Positions 52,263-60,648 of a DNA stretch of 64,000 nucleotides are shown here, piece after piece. Position numbers and translations under genes: made by a program. This DNA is from Streptomyces sp. CCM_MD2014. GTDB taxonomy: Bacteria > Actinomycetota > Actinomycetes > Streptomycetales > Streptomycetaceae. The first letter of the stretch is position 1; the number at the start of each line of letters is the position of its first letter. The stretch is from positions 992,001 through 1,056,000 of the forward strand of contig NZ_CP009754.1 in assembly GCF_000772045.1 (NCBI RefSeq). Direction: 5' to 3'. The notes under the pieces were generated by a model that did no database searches, was not told the origin of the DNA, and saw only the letters and a list, made by a program, of their open reading frames with translations.

Positions 52263-52392
52263 CCTCTCCGGCGCCTGCGAGGTGAGCTGTCGGGTGCGGG
52301 CTGGAGATGCCCGGCCGCGTCGAAACGCGGCTTTACCCCAAGCCGTTCCGGGAACCGGAACAGGCAGTCGTACCTGTGGGTCCCCCGCTCCT
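52263..52392 (-). promoter_or_regulatory. ydaO-yuaA class c-di-AMP riboswitch
   Basis: On the minus strand the leader of the M23 gene reads ...GGGGGACCCACAGGTACGAC..., TTCCGGTTCCCGGAACGG, CTTGGGGTAAAGCCGCG, CCCGACAGCTCACCTCGCAGG and CGCCGGAGAGG. These are the conserved blocks and order of the ydaO motif (GGGTRAA-like loop, CCGACAGCTAACC-like core, final GGAGAGG). In Streptomyces this class precedes cell-wall hydrolase genes and acts as an off-switch on binding c-di-AMP. The rest of the gene-free DNA (52393-52841) holds the two divergent promoters; I see nothing else in it. Confidence 0.88.
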
Positions 52393-52841
52393 GCCGTGTA
52401 CGGGTGGTGGATGAGTGCGGGCTCCGGTCGGCGGCAGGATTAGGCGTCCGTCCGGATCGGTGGTGAACGTAAGGGACCAAGACGCACAGGGACAAGCGAG
52501 AGGTTCCGGCGACAGGCGTTTCCATTGATCCATTACGGGAAAGCCCGGTAACCCTGCGTCGATTTTCCTCGTACCGCTTTCCCTGAATTCCCTTGAGAAC
52601 GGGCTGAATTACGTGAACATGACGGGCAACGCTCGGTCACGGATATGACGCTGCTCACGCGCCCCTCACCCACCTTCCGCCATTTCAGGGCCAGTTATCA
52701 CCAATCCTCCAATTCGGACAGAAGGTTCTTACCGGCCCGCAATGCCCCGGCCGGAACGGCTTTCGCCCACCGTCCATGCCGTATCGTCGAATGGCGCCCG
52801 CCGGCGAGCAGCGGCGGCGGGGCGGAGTGGGAGGAGCCCCC

Positions 52842-53639
52842 GTGACGCAGCAGGTCCCGTCGACCGAACCCGAGCTGACCGGTGTGCGCAACTTCCGGGA
52901 CGTGGGCGGACTGCCGACCGTGGACGGCCGGCGGGTGCGGCAGGGGGTGCTGTTCCGCAGCGGCCACCTGGCCCACGCCACCGGGGAGGACGCCGCGTTC
53001 CTCGCCTCGCTGGGCCTGCACACGATCTTCGACTTCCGCAACGCGGCCGACCAGAAGCTCGACGGTCCGGACGTCGAGCTGCCGGGCGTGCGCAACGTGA
53101 ACCTGCCGCTGAGCGATCCGGCCGACGGCGCCGAGTTCTGGAAGATGGTCCGGGACGGGGATCTCGACCAGCTGCAGGCGATCCTCGGCGACGGCAAGGG
53201 CGCCCACCGGATGATCGCCTCCTACCGTGCGATGGTCACGGAGCGCACCTCGGAGCACTCCCGGATCCTGCACGCGCTCGCCGAGGACAGCGTCCCGGCG
53301 CTGATGCACTGCGCGGCCGGCAAGGACCGCGCGGGTCTGTCGATCGCGGTCACCCTGCTCGCCCTGGGCGTCGAGCGCGAGGCCGTGGTCGAGGACTACC
53401 TGAAGTCGAACGCCGCGCACCGCCGCTACAAGGTGCGCCGCAGCAGCACCGCCGCCTCCGCCTACTCCCCCGAGGTCATGGAGCTGCTCAGCCCGCTGTT
53501 CGACGCGCGCGCCGAGTACCTGGCCGCGGCCTTCGAGACGATCGAGGAGACCTGGGGCGGCGTCGACGCCTACCTGGAGAAGGGCCTGCGGCTCAGCGCC
53601 GGGACCCGGGAGCGGCTGCGCGAGCGGATGGTGGACTGA
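52842..53639 (+). CDS. Tyrosine phosphatase (Y_phosphatase3 type)
   Basis: 265 aa from GTG 52842, with GGAGGAG upstream; a longer ATG start at 52776 lacks an RBS. The PTP loop is HCAAGKDRAG with Cys157 and the catalytic Arg. The LTGVRNFRDVGGLPTVDGRRVRQGVLFRSGHL N-terminus and FDFRNAADQ segment match the PtpB/Y_phosphatase3 family, which acts on phosphotyrosine or phosphoinositides. No signal peptide. It could act on developmental or cell-wall signalling proteins, but no partner is encoded next to it. Confidence 0.92.
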   Translation: MTQQVPSTEPELTGVRNFRDVGGLPTVDGRRVRQGVLFRSGHLAHATGEDAAFLASLGLHTIFDFRNAADQKLDGPDVELPGVRNVNLPLSDPADGAEFWKMVRDGDLDQLQAILGDGKGAHRMIASYRAMVTERTSEHSRILHALAEDSVPALMHCAAGKDRAGLSIAVTLLALGVEREAVVEDYLKSNAAHRRYKVRRSSTAASAYSPEVMELLSPLFDARAEYLAAAFETIEETWGGVDAYLEKGLRLSAGTRERLRERMVD

Positions 53640-53659
53640 GCCGTCCGCTCGCGAACGGG

Positions 53660-53779
53660 CTACTTGGCGCCCACCTCGAACAGCAGGTAGAGGAAGCCGC
53701 CGAAGACGTGCCCCAGGGCGATGTAGATGATCAGGCGCACCCACAGGGCGCGCGGGAACTTGTCCTCGATGGCACTCAT
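53660..53779 (-). CDS. 39-aa membrane protein (DUF6126-like)
   Basis: A short frame from ATG 53779: MSAIEDKFPRALWVRLIIYI then ALGHVFGGFLYLLFEVGAK. One amphipathic or charged start and a single hydrophobic helix (about residues 13-34). The start overlaps the stop of the XRE-cupin gene by 4 nt (ATGA), so it is translated together with it. I recall similar small hydrophobic proteins next to the hopanoid genes in other Streptomyces. Function unknown; a small membrane regulator or toxin-like peptide are possibilities. Confidence 0.8.
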   Translation of the reverse strand: MSAIEDKFPRALWVRLIIYIALGHVFGGFLYLLFEVGAK

Positions 53780-54390
53780 GGCGTCTCTCCAGGGGTCGGG
53801 CCGAGGCACAGCGCGGCCGTCGGGCTCTGCAGCAGGGTGTGGACGAAGAGCAGCTCGACCCCGTCGGGGTCCTGCGCCGCGATCCGGTGCGGGGTCATGG
53901 AGTCGAAGTGGGCACTGTCCCCGGCGGTGAGCCGGTGCTCGGTGTCCCCCAGGCGCAGCCGCAGCCGGCCCCTGAGGACGTGGAGCCACTCCTCCCCGGG
54001 GTGCACCCGCACGACGTCGCCCTGGGAGCCGTACGGCACCTCGACGCGCAGGGCCTGCATGCCCCGGCCCGGCGCTCCGGCCCGGTGGTACGTCCAGCCG
54101 CCCGCGCTCGTGGCCTCCATGTCGGCGGCGCGCACGACGGCGTCCCGGTCGGCGGCCGTCTCGCCCAGCAGCTCGGCGACGGTCGTACCGTAGACACGGG
54201 CGAGGGCCAGCAGCATCGGCAGTGAGGGCTGGCGCTGCCCGGTCTCCAGGCGGGAGAGGTGGGCGGGCGACAGCCCCGCGGCGCGGGCCGCGGCCTCGAG
54301 GGTGAGGGCGGCCCGCCGCCGCAGCTCACGCAGCTGCGGCGCGACGGCGGCGACCGTACCCTCGGCGGGGCCGGTCTCGGAGGAGCTCAT
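53776..54390 (-). CDS. XRE-family regulator with cupin domain
   Basis: 204 aa from ATG 54390. HTH: LRELRRRAALTLEAAARAAGLSPAHLSRLETGQRQPSLPMLLALARVYGTTVAELLG (about residues 20-76). Cupin barrel at the C-terminus: VVRVHPGEEWLHVLRGRLRLRLGDTEHRLTAGDSAHFDSMTPHRIAA. It probably represses itself and the coupled 39-aa gene through the 35-bp inverted repeat just upstream, and it lies directly behind the hopanoid operon. Confidence 0.92.
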   Translation of the reverse strand: MSSSETGPAEGTVAAVAPQLRELRRRAALTLEAAARAAGLSPAHLSRLETGQRQPSLPMLLALARVYGTTVAELLGETAADRDAVVRAADMEATSAGGWTYHRAGAPGRGMQALRVEVPYGSQGDVVRVHPGEEWLHVLRGRLRLRLGDTEHRLTAGDSAHFDSMTPHRIAAQDPDGVELLFVHTLLQSPTAALCLGPTPGETP

Positions 54391-54410
54391 GCCTCCATTC
54401 AGCCCGAGAA

Positions 54411-54445
54411 TTGCCTCACGGGCAAATTTCTTGCCTGTGAGGCAA
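54411..54445. promoter_or_regulatory. Inverted-repeat operator upstream of the XRE-cupin gene
   Basis: TTGCCTCACGGGCAA (54411-54425) and TTGCCTGTGAGGCAA (54431-54445) are inverted copies with one mismatch around ATTTC. Each arm also contains TTGCC/GGCAA, so smaller nested sites exist. It starts 21 bp from the XRE ATG and ends 10 bp before the aminotransferase stop, so it must include the XRE promoter. Likely the binding site of the adjacent HTH-cupin protein. Confidence 0.75.
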
Positions 54446-54454
54446 AAAGGCCGC

Positions 54455-55840
54455 TCAGCGGTTGGCCACCGCCTGCTTGACCAGGGTCTTCCCGAAGTCC
54501 CACATCAGTCCACCGCCATTGTGCGCGTCCTCCATCACCTCCGTGAAGGCGTCGACGAACCGGTCGGCGTCGTCGGTGTCGATGATCAGCGGCGGGATCA
54601 GCTTGATCACCTCCAGATGGTCGCCGGACACCTGGGTGAGGATGCGGTGCCGCTGCAGCAGCGGCACGACCACCATCTGCGCGAACAGCCCCTTGCGGGC
54701 GGCCTGCAGCATCGTCCAGCGGCTGCGCAGCTTCAGGGAGCTGGGCCGGCCGAACTCGATGCCGATCATCAGCCCGCGGCCCCGGACGTCGGCGAGCAGT
54801 TCGTAGCGGTCCACCAGCGCGGCCAGCCGCGACTTCAGCCGGTCCCCCACCGCGGCGGCGTTCGCGACGATCTCCTCGTTCTCCATCACCGACAGCACGG
54901 CGAGGCCGGCGGCCATGGCCTGCGCGTTGGACCCGAAGCTGGCCGAGTGGACCTGCACACGGTCCATCGAGGAGTAGACCTTCTGGAAGATCCAGTCCTT
55001 GCCCAGGGTGGCCCCCACCGGCACGTATCCGCCGGAGAGCGCCTTGGCGACGCAGACCAGGTCGGGTTCGGCGCCGTCGTCGTGCTGGTAGGCGTAGAAC
55101 TTCCCGGTACGGCCGAGCCCGGTCTGCACCTCGTCGGCGATCAGCAGCGCCTTGTGCCGGTGCAGCAGCTCCTGCGCGGCGCGCAGATAGCCGGGCGGGG
55201 CCTCGTGCACGCCCTTGCCCTGGACGGGCTCCACGATCAGCGCGGCCACGTCGCCCTTCCTCAGCTCCCGGGCCAGGGCGTCCAGGTCGCCCAGCGGGAC
55301 GGCGGTGTCGGGCAGCAGCGGCGCGAAGCCCTTGCGGAACGAGTCCTCGCCGTTGACGGAGAGGGAGCCGGTGGTCAGTCCGTGGAAGGCGTGCGAGCAG
55401 TACAGGATCCGCTGCCTGCCGGTCGCGTACCGGGCGAACTTCAAGGCGGTCTCGACGGCCTCGGTGCCGCTGTTGCCGAAGAAGACGCGGTCCAGGTGGG
55501 GGCTGTAGGAGAGCAGCTTCTCCGCCAGCAGGCCGGGCAGCGGCGGGCAGTCGAAGCGGGTCAGGTCCGCGAGCGAGGCGTCGAGGACGTCGTGCAGCGC
55601 CTTGCGGACGACGGGGTGGTGGCGGCCCAGGCCCATGACGGCGAACCCGGCGAGCATGTCCAGGTAGTCGTTGCCGTCCGCGTCCCAGAAGTGCGCGCCC
55701 TCGGCCCGCTCGTAGACCTTGTCGAAGCCGATGGTGCGCAGCATGCGCGGCTGCTGGTGGTTGAGGTACTTGGCGTGCAGCTCGTACCGCTCGGCCCCGC
55801 GCTCGGCCAAGAGCGCGGCGAGGTCGAACTCCTTGGTCAT
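54455..55840 (-). CDS. hpnO: Class III aminotransferase, HpnO-like (aminobacteriohopanetriol formation)
   Basis: 461 aa from ATG 55840, with no gap after the dxs stop. PLP enzyme of the ornithine-aminotransferase group: FFGNSGTEAVETALKFARYATGRQ, IADEVQTGLGRTGKFYAYQHD (PLP Asp) and VAKALSGGYVPVGATLG with the Schiff-base Lys. At the end of a hopanoid operon such enzymes (HpnO) convert the bacteriohopane aldehyde/ribosyl product to 35-aminobacteriohopanetriol. The position makes this assignment strong, though class III enzymes vary in substrate. Confidence 0.88.
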   Translation of the reverse strand: MTKEFDLAALLAERGAERYELHAKYLNHQQPRMLRTIGFDKVYERAEGAHFWDADGNDYLDMLAGFAVMGLGRHHPVVRKALHDVLDASLADLTRFDCPPLPGLLAEKLLSYSPHLDRVFFGNSGTEAVETALKFARYATGRQRILYCSHAFHGLTTGSLSVNGEDSFRKGFAPLLPDTAVPLGDLDALARELRKGDVAALIVEPVQGKGVHEAPPGYLRAAQELLHRHKALLIADEVQTGLGRTGKFYAYQHDDGAEPDLVCVAKALSGGYVPVGATLGKDWIFQKVYSSMDRVQVHSASFGSNAQAMAAGLAVLSVMENEEIVANAAAVGDRLKSRLAALVDRYELLADVRGRGLMIGIEFGRPSSLKLRSRWTMLQAARKGLFAQMVVVPLLQRHRILTQVSGDHLEVIKLIPPLIIDTDDADRFVDAFTEVMEDAHNGGGLMWDFGKTLVKQAVANR

Positions 55841-57793
55841 TCAGTTCTCTCCTTGCGCTGGCATGACGATCCGTCCGTCGCCGGACTGTTCCACTGCCGG
55901 TTCCCCCGCCCGGTCCACGGCCGGTTCGGCGAGGGCCAGGCTCGCGGCGATCCGGCCGGCGACGTCGACCGGGGTGAGGCCGATGTCCGCGAGCACCTCG
56001 GCGCGCTTGGCGTGCGCGAGGAACTGCTCGGGGATGCCGAAGCGGCGTACGGGGACGTCGACCTCGGCGTCGCCGAGCGCCAGGGCCACCGCGGAGCCGA
56101 CCCCGGCGGCGCGGCTGTTGTCCTCGACGACGGCCACCAGGCGGTGCCCGGCCGCGAGGGGCGCGAGCGCCGGGTCGACGGGCTTGACCCAGCGGGGGTC
56201 CACGACGGTGCAGCCGATGCCGCGGGCCTCGAGGAGTTCGGCGGCGCCGAGGCAGACGGGCGCCATCACGCCGACGGCCACGAGCAGCACCTCGGGCCGG
56301 TCGGCGGCGTGCAGGACGTCCAGACCGCCGATCCGCCCGACGGCGGGTACGGCGGGACCGACGGACTCCTTCGGGAAGCGCAGCAGCGTCGGCGCGTCGT
56401 CGACGGCGACCGCCTCGCGCAACTGGGCCCGCAACTGGTCGGCGTCGCGCGGCGCGGCGATGCGCAGCCCGGGGACGACCTGGAGGACGGACATGTCCCA
56501 CATGCCGTTGTGCGAGGCCCCGTCGACACCGGTGACGCCGGCCCGGTCCAGGACGAAGGTGACGCCGCAGCGGTGCAGCGCCACGTCCATCAGGAGCTGG
56601 TCGAAGGCGCGGTTGAGGAAGGTGGCGTACACGGCGACGACCGGGTGCAGTCCGCCGGTCGCGAGGCCGGCGGCGGACACGGCGGCGTGCTGCTCGGCGA
56701 TGCCGACGTCCCAGACCCGGTCGGGGAAGCGCGCGGCGAACGGCGCCAGACCGACCGGGTGCAGCATCGCCGCGGTGATCGCGACCACGTCCTCGCGCTC
56801 CTCGCCGATCCGGACGATCTCCTCGCCGAACACCGAAGTCCAGGACGGCCCACTGGACGGGCTGAGCGGCTCGCAGGTGAGCGGGTCCATCACGCCGACG
56901 GTGTGGAAGTGGTCCTCCTCGTCGCGCAGGGCGGGTTCGTAGCCCCGGCCCTTCTCGGTGAGGCAGTGCACCAGCACCGGGCCGTGGAAGCGCTTGGCGC
57001 GGCGCAGCGCCGACTCGACGGCGCGGATGTCGTGCCCGTCGATCGGGCCCAGGTACTTCAGCCCCAGGTCCTCGAAGAGCCCCTGCGGGGCGAAGGCGTC
57101 CTTGAAGCCCTTCTTGGCGCCGTGCAGGGCCTCGTACACGGTGTTGCCGACCACGGGCGTGCGCTGGAGCACGTCCTTGCCCCAGGCCAGGGCCCGCTCG
57201 TAGCCGTCGGTGGTGCGCAGGGTCGCGAGGTGGTTGGCGAGGCCGCCGATGGTGGGTGCGTACGAGCGTTCGTTGTCGTTGACGACGATGATCAGCGGCC
57301 GGTCCCTGGCCGCCGCGATGTTGTTGAGCGCCTCCCAGGCCATGCCGCCGGTGAGCGCGCCGTCACCGATCACGGCGACGACGTGGCCGCGTTCCCCCTG
57401 CACCTGGCGGGCCTTGGCGAGGCCGTCCGCCCAGCCGAGGACGGTCGAGGCGTGGCTGTTCTCGATGACGTCGTGCTCGGACTCCTCGCGCGAGGGGTAG
57501 CCGGACAGGCCGCCCTTGCCGCGCAGCTTGGAGAAGTCCTGACGGCCGGTCAGGAGTTTGTGCACGTAGCTCTGGTGGCCGGTGTCCCACAGGATGCGGT
57601 CGTCCGGCGACTCGAAGACCCGGTGCAGGGCGACGGTGAGCTCCACCACGCCGAGGTTGGGTCCGAGGTGGCCGCCGGTGCGGGCGACCGCGTGCACCAG
57701 GAAGTCACGTATCTCGTCGGACAGTTCACCGAGTTCCGCCTCGGACAGCGCCTTCAGGTCGCGTGGTCCCCGGATGTTCTCCAGAATCGTCAC
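55841..57793 (-). CDS. dxs: 1-deoxy-D-xylulose-5-phosphate synthase
   Basis: 650 aa from GTG 57793. Thiamine-diphosphate motif [16 protein letters not shown], with HVVAVIGDG before it; N-terminal [23 protein letters not shown] and [17 protein letters not shown]-terminal transketolase half with [22 protein letters not shown]. It condenses pyruvate and glyceraldehyde-3-phosphate, the first step of the MEP isoprenoid pathway. A copy inside the hopanoid operon should supply precursor specifically when hopanoids are made; Streptomyces normally has another dxs elsewhere. Confidence 0.96.
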   Translation of the reverse strand: MTILENIRGPRDLKALSEAELGELSDEIRDFLVHAVARTGGHLGPNLGVVELTVALHRVFESPDDRILWDTGHQSYVHKLLTGRQDFSKLRGKGGLSGYPSREESEHDVIENSHASTVLGWADGLAKARQVQGERGHVVAVIGDGALTGGMAWEALNNIAAARDRPLIIVVNDNERSYAPTIGGLANHLATLRTTDGYERALAWGKDVLQRTPVVGNTVYEALHGAKKGFKDAFAPQGLFEDLGLKYLGPIDGHDIRAVESALRRAKRFHGPVLVHCLTEKGRGYEPALRDEEDHFHTVGVMDPLTCEPLSPSSGPSWTSVFGEEIVRIGEEREDVVAITAAMLHPVGLAPFAARFPDRVWDVGIAEQHAAVSAAGLATGGLHPVVAVYATFLNRAFDQLLMDVALHRCGVTFVLDRAGVTGVDGASHNGMWDMSVLQVVPGLRIAAPRDADQLRAQLREAVAVDDAPTLLRFPKESVGPAVPAVGRIGGLDVLHAADRPEVLLVAVGVMAPVCLGAAELLEARGIGCTVVDPRWVKPVDPALAPLAAGHRLVAVVEDNSRAAGVGSAVALALGDAEVDVPVRRFGIPEQFLAHAKRAEVLADIGLTPVDVAGRIAASLALAEPAVDRAGEPAVEQSGDGRIVMPAQGEN

Positions 57794-57818
57794 GCTCGGG
57801 CCCCCTTCGGTCCGCGTT

Positions 57819-58973
57819 TCAGCTCACGGTGACGGCCGGCGCCCCCGGGGCGCCGCCCTTCTCCATCTGCTCCGCGATCCTCATCGCCTCCTCGATGAGG
57901 GTCTCCACGATCTTCGACTCGGGGACGGTCTTGACGACCTCGCCCTTGACGAAGATCTGCCCCTTGCCGTTGCCGGAGGCGACCCCGAGGTCGGCCTCGC
58001 GGGCCTCGCCGGGGCCGTTGACCACGCAGCCCATGACGGCGACGCGCAGCGGCACCTCCATGCCCTCCAGGCCGGCGGTGACCTCCTCGGCCAGCTTGTA
58101 GACGTCGACCTGGGCCCGGCCGCAGGACGGACAGGACACGATCTCCAGCCGGCGTTCCCTGAGCCCCAGCGACTGGAGGATCTGGATGCCGACCTTGATC
58201 TCCTCGACCGGCGGGGCACTCAGCGACACCCGGATGGTGTCGCCGATGCCCTGGGAGAGCAGCGCTCCGAAGGCGACCGCCGACTTGATGGTGCCCTGGA
58301 ACGCCGGGCCCGCCTCCGTCACCCCCAGGTGGAGCGGGTAGTCGCACTGGGCGGCGAGTTGCCGGTATGCCTCGACCATCACGACCGGGTCGTTGTGCTT
58401 GACCGAGATCTTGATGTCCCGGAAGTCGTGCTCCTCGAAGAGCGACGCCTCCCACAGGGCGGATTCCGCGAGGGCCTCGGGGGTCGCCCTGCCGTACTTC
58501 TGGAGCAGGCGGCGGTCCAGGGAACCGGCGTTGACCCCGATGCGGATCGGCGTGCCGTGGTCGCGGGCCGCCTTCGCGATCTCCTTGACCTGGTCGTCGA
58601 ACTTCTTGATGTTGCCCGGGTTCACGCGGACCGCCGCGCAGCCGGCCTCGATCGCGGCGAAGACGTACTTGGGCTGGAAGTGGATGTCCGCGATCACCGG
58701 GATCTGCGACTTCTTCGCGATCACCGGCAGCGCGTCGGCGTCGTCCTGGGTGGGGCAGGCCACGCGCACGATCTGGCAGCCGGCGGCCGTCAGCTCGGCG
58801 ATCTGCTGGAGCGTGGCCCCGATGTCGGACGTACGGGTGGTCGTCATCGACTGCACCGACACCGGGGCCCCGCCCCCGACCGCCACCGGCCCGACCTGGA
58901 TCCGCCGCGACAGGCGCCGCTCGGCGATCGGCCGGACCGGTACCTCGGGGAGCCCCAAGGGGATGGCGGTCAT
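57819..58973 (-). CDS. ispG: (E)-4-hydroxy-3-methylbut-2-enyl-diphosphate synthase
   Basis: 384 aa from ATG 58973. IspG pattern: [57 protein letters not shown], and the [4Fe-4S] cysteines in [17 protein letters not shown] and [19 protein letters not shown]. It performs the penultimate MEP step (MEcPP to HMBPP). It lies 4 nt after hpnH and 25 nt before dxs in the same transcript. Confidence 0.96.
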   Translation of the reverse strand: MTAIPLGLPEVPVRPIAERRLSRRIQVGPVAVGGGAPVSVQSMTTTRTSDIGATLQQIAELTAAGCQIVRVACPTQDDADALPVIAKKSQIPVIADIHFQPKYVFAAIEAGCAAVRVNPGNIKKFDDQVKEIAKAARDHGTPIRIGVNAGSLDRRLLQKYGRATPEALAESALWEASLFEEHDFRDIKISVKHNDPVVMVEAYRQLAAQCDYPLHLGVTEAGPAFQGTIKSAVAFGALLSQGIGDTIRVSLSAPPVEEIKVGIQILQSLGLRERRLEIVSCPSCGRAQVDVYKLAEEVTAGLEGMEVPLRVAVMGCVVNGPGEAREADLGVASGNGKGQIFVKGEVVKTVPESKIVETLIEEAMRIAEQMEKGGAPGAPAVTVS

Positions 58974-58977
58974 GACG

Positions 58978-60000
58978 TCACTCCCGGTTCGAGGAGACGG
59001 TCTCGCGCATGGCGCGCAGGGACTCCTTGAGCGAGCCCATGGTGGCCAGGACGGCGGTGGGCTCGTAGCCGCAGTGCGCCATGCAGTTGTCGCAGCGCGG
59101 GTCCTTGCCGCGGCCGTACTTGTCCCAGTCGGTTTCCTCGATCAGCTCCCGGTAGGTCGGGACGTATCCGTCGCTCATCAGGTAGCAGGGGCGCTGCCAG
59201 CCGAAGAGGGAGTAGTTGGGGATCGCCCAGGCGGTGCAGGGGAAGTCGACCTTGCCCTCGAGGAAGTCGAGGAACAGCGGGGAGTGGTTGAGCCGCCAGC
59301 GGGCCCGGTTGCCGCCTGAGAAGGCCTTACGGAACAGCTCGCGGGTCTGCTCCACGCCGAGGAAGTGCTCCTGGTCGGGCGCCTTCTCGTAGGCGTAGGC
59401 GGGCGAGATCATCATCTCGTCGACCTTGAGGTCGTCGTTGAGGAAGTTGAGCACCTCGACGATGGTCTGCGGGGTGTCGGTGTTGAAGAAGGTCGAGTTG
59501 GTGGTCACCCGGAAGCCGCGGCGCTTGGCCTCCTTGATGGCCTCGACGGCCTCGTCGAACACGCCCTCCTTCGCCACGGACTCGTCGTGCCGCTCGCGCA
59601 GCCCGTCGATGTGCACGGCGAAGGCGAAGTACGGCGAGGGCTTGAACTTGTCCATCTTCTTGCGCATGAGCAGCGCGTTGGTGCAGAGGAAGACGTACTT
59701 CCGCTTGGCCACCAACTGACGCACGATCTCGTCGATCTGCGGGTGCATCAGGGGCTCGCCGCCCGCGATGGAGACCATCGGCGCACCCGATTCGAGCACC
59801 GCTCCCACGGCCTGCGCGACCGGCATGCGCTGCTTGAGCACACCGGCGGGGTGCTGGATCTTGCCGCACCCCTCGCACTTCAGGTTGCAGGCGAAGAGCG
59901 GCTCCAGCTCCACGATGAGCGGGAACTTGTCCCGTCGGCGAATCTTCTGTTCGGCCAGGTATGTAGCGACCTTGATGGACTGGCGCAGCGGCATGGCCAT
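58978..60000 (-). CDS. hpnH: Adenosyl-hopene transferase HpnH (radical SAM)
   Basis: 340 aa from ATG 60000, with CGGAGG upstream. The radical-SAM CxxxCxxC motif is [12 protein letters not shown] (Cys38, 42, 45), and the [19 protein letters not shown] (GGE) segment binds SAM. A C-terminal Cys cluster ([15 protein letters not shown]) is of the SPASM-like kind. HpnH adds 5'-deoxyadenosyl to diploptene to give adenosyl hopane. Length and context agree fully. Confidence 0.95.
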   Translation of the reverse strand: MAMPLRQSIKVATYLAEQKIRRRDKFPLIVELEPLFACNLKCEGCGKIQHPAGVLKQRMPVAQAVGAVLESGAPMVSIAGGEPLMHPQIDEIVRQLVAKRKYVFLCTNALLMRKKMDKFKPSPYFAFAVHIDGLRERHDESVAKEGVFDEAVEAIKEAKRRGFRVTTNSTFFNTDTPQTIVEVLNFLNDDLKVDEMMISPAYAYEKAPDQEHFLGVEQTRELFRKAFSGGNRARWRLNHSPLFLDFLEGKVDFPCTAWAIPNYSLFGWQRPCYLMSDGYVPTYRELIEETDWDKYGRGKDPRCDNCMAHCGYEPTAVLATMGSLKESLRAMRETVSSNRE

Positions 60001-60006
60001 CTGGGC

Positions 60007-60648
60007 TCACCTCCGGGGGAGCAGCAAAGAACGGTGCCATTCGAAAAATGCGGGAAGAACGGATCGAAGAACACGGAAAGCCGATATTCCACCGCGCACG
60101 GTGCCGATCCGGACGAGTTCGTGTTCTGGAGCGTCCACGACCACCCGGACGGCCGCAACCGGGCGCGGGCCCGTGCGGACGGCGCTCAGGAGCGTGGCCG
60201 CGGACTCCATGTCCACGGCGATCGCGCCGGTCGCGAGCAGGTCGGCGCGTTCGGGACCGCGGACGACGTGGTCCGAGCCGGTCAGCGGCCCGGTGTGGAC
60301 GGTGCGCCCGGGGACGGCTCGCGCGAGTTCCTTGACCAGCCGGTCGGTCGCGACGCAGGGAACGGTGGAGCGCGGATCCCGGGTCTCCTCGGCGACGACG
60401 AGGTCGCCGGGGTGCATGCCGGGGGCGAGTCCCGCGCAGAAGCCGGTGGCGAGCACGGCGGCGGCGTCGAGCACCGGGTCGGCGAGGACCCGGGCGACCG
60501 AGCGCTCGGCCGCCTTGGGGCCCATACCGGTGCGCAGGACGGTGACCGGCCCGCCCGCGCCGGCGCGGTCGCCGGTGCGCAGGGCGAGGTGCTCGATGCC
60601 GAGCGCGCAGGCGATCAGCAGCGGGGACGGGCCGGTCTGCGGGGTCAT
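60007..60648 (-). CDS. hpnG: Phosphorylase-family hopanoid enzyme HpnG
   Basis: 213 aa from ATG 60648, overlapping the squalene-hopene cyclase stop by one base. Nucleoside-phosphorylase-fold features: LLIACALGIEHLALRTG, RTGMGPKAAERSV, VLATGFCAGLAPGMHPGDLVVAEETRD and AIAVDMESAATLLSA. HpnG cleaves adenine from adenosyl hopane to give ribosyl hopane, the step after HpnH, whose gene follows 6 bp downstream. Confidence 0.92.
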   Translation of the reverse strand: MTPQTGPSPLLIACALGIEHLALRTGDRAGAGGPVTVLRTGMGPKAAERSVARVLADPVLDAAAVLATGFCAGLAPGMHPGDLVVAEETRDPRSTVPCVATDRLVKELARAVPGRTVHTGPLTGSDHVVRGPERADLLATGAIAVDMESAATLLSAVRTGPRPVAAVRVVVDAPEHELVRIGTVRGGISAFRVLRSVLPAFFEWHRSLLLPRR

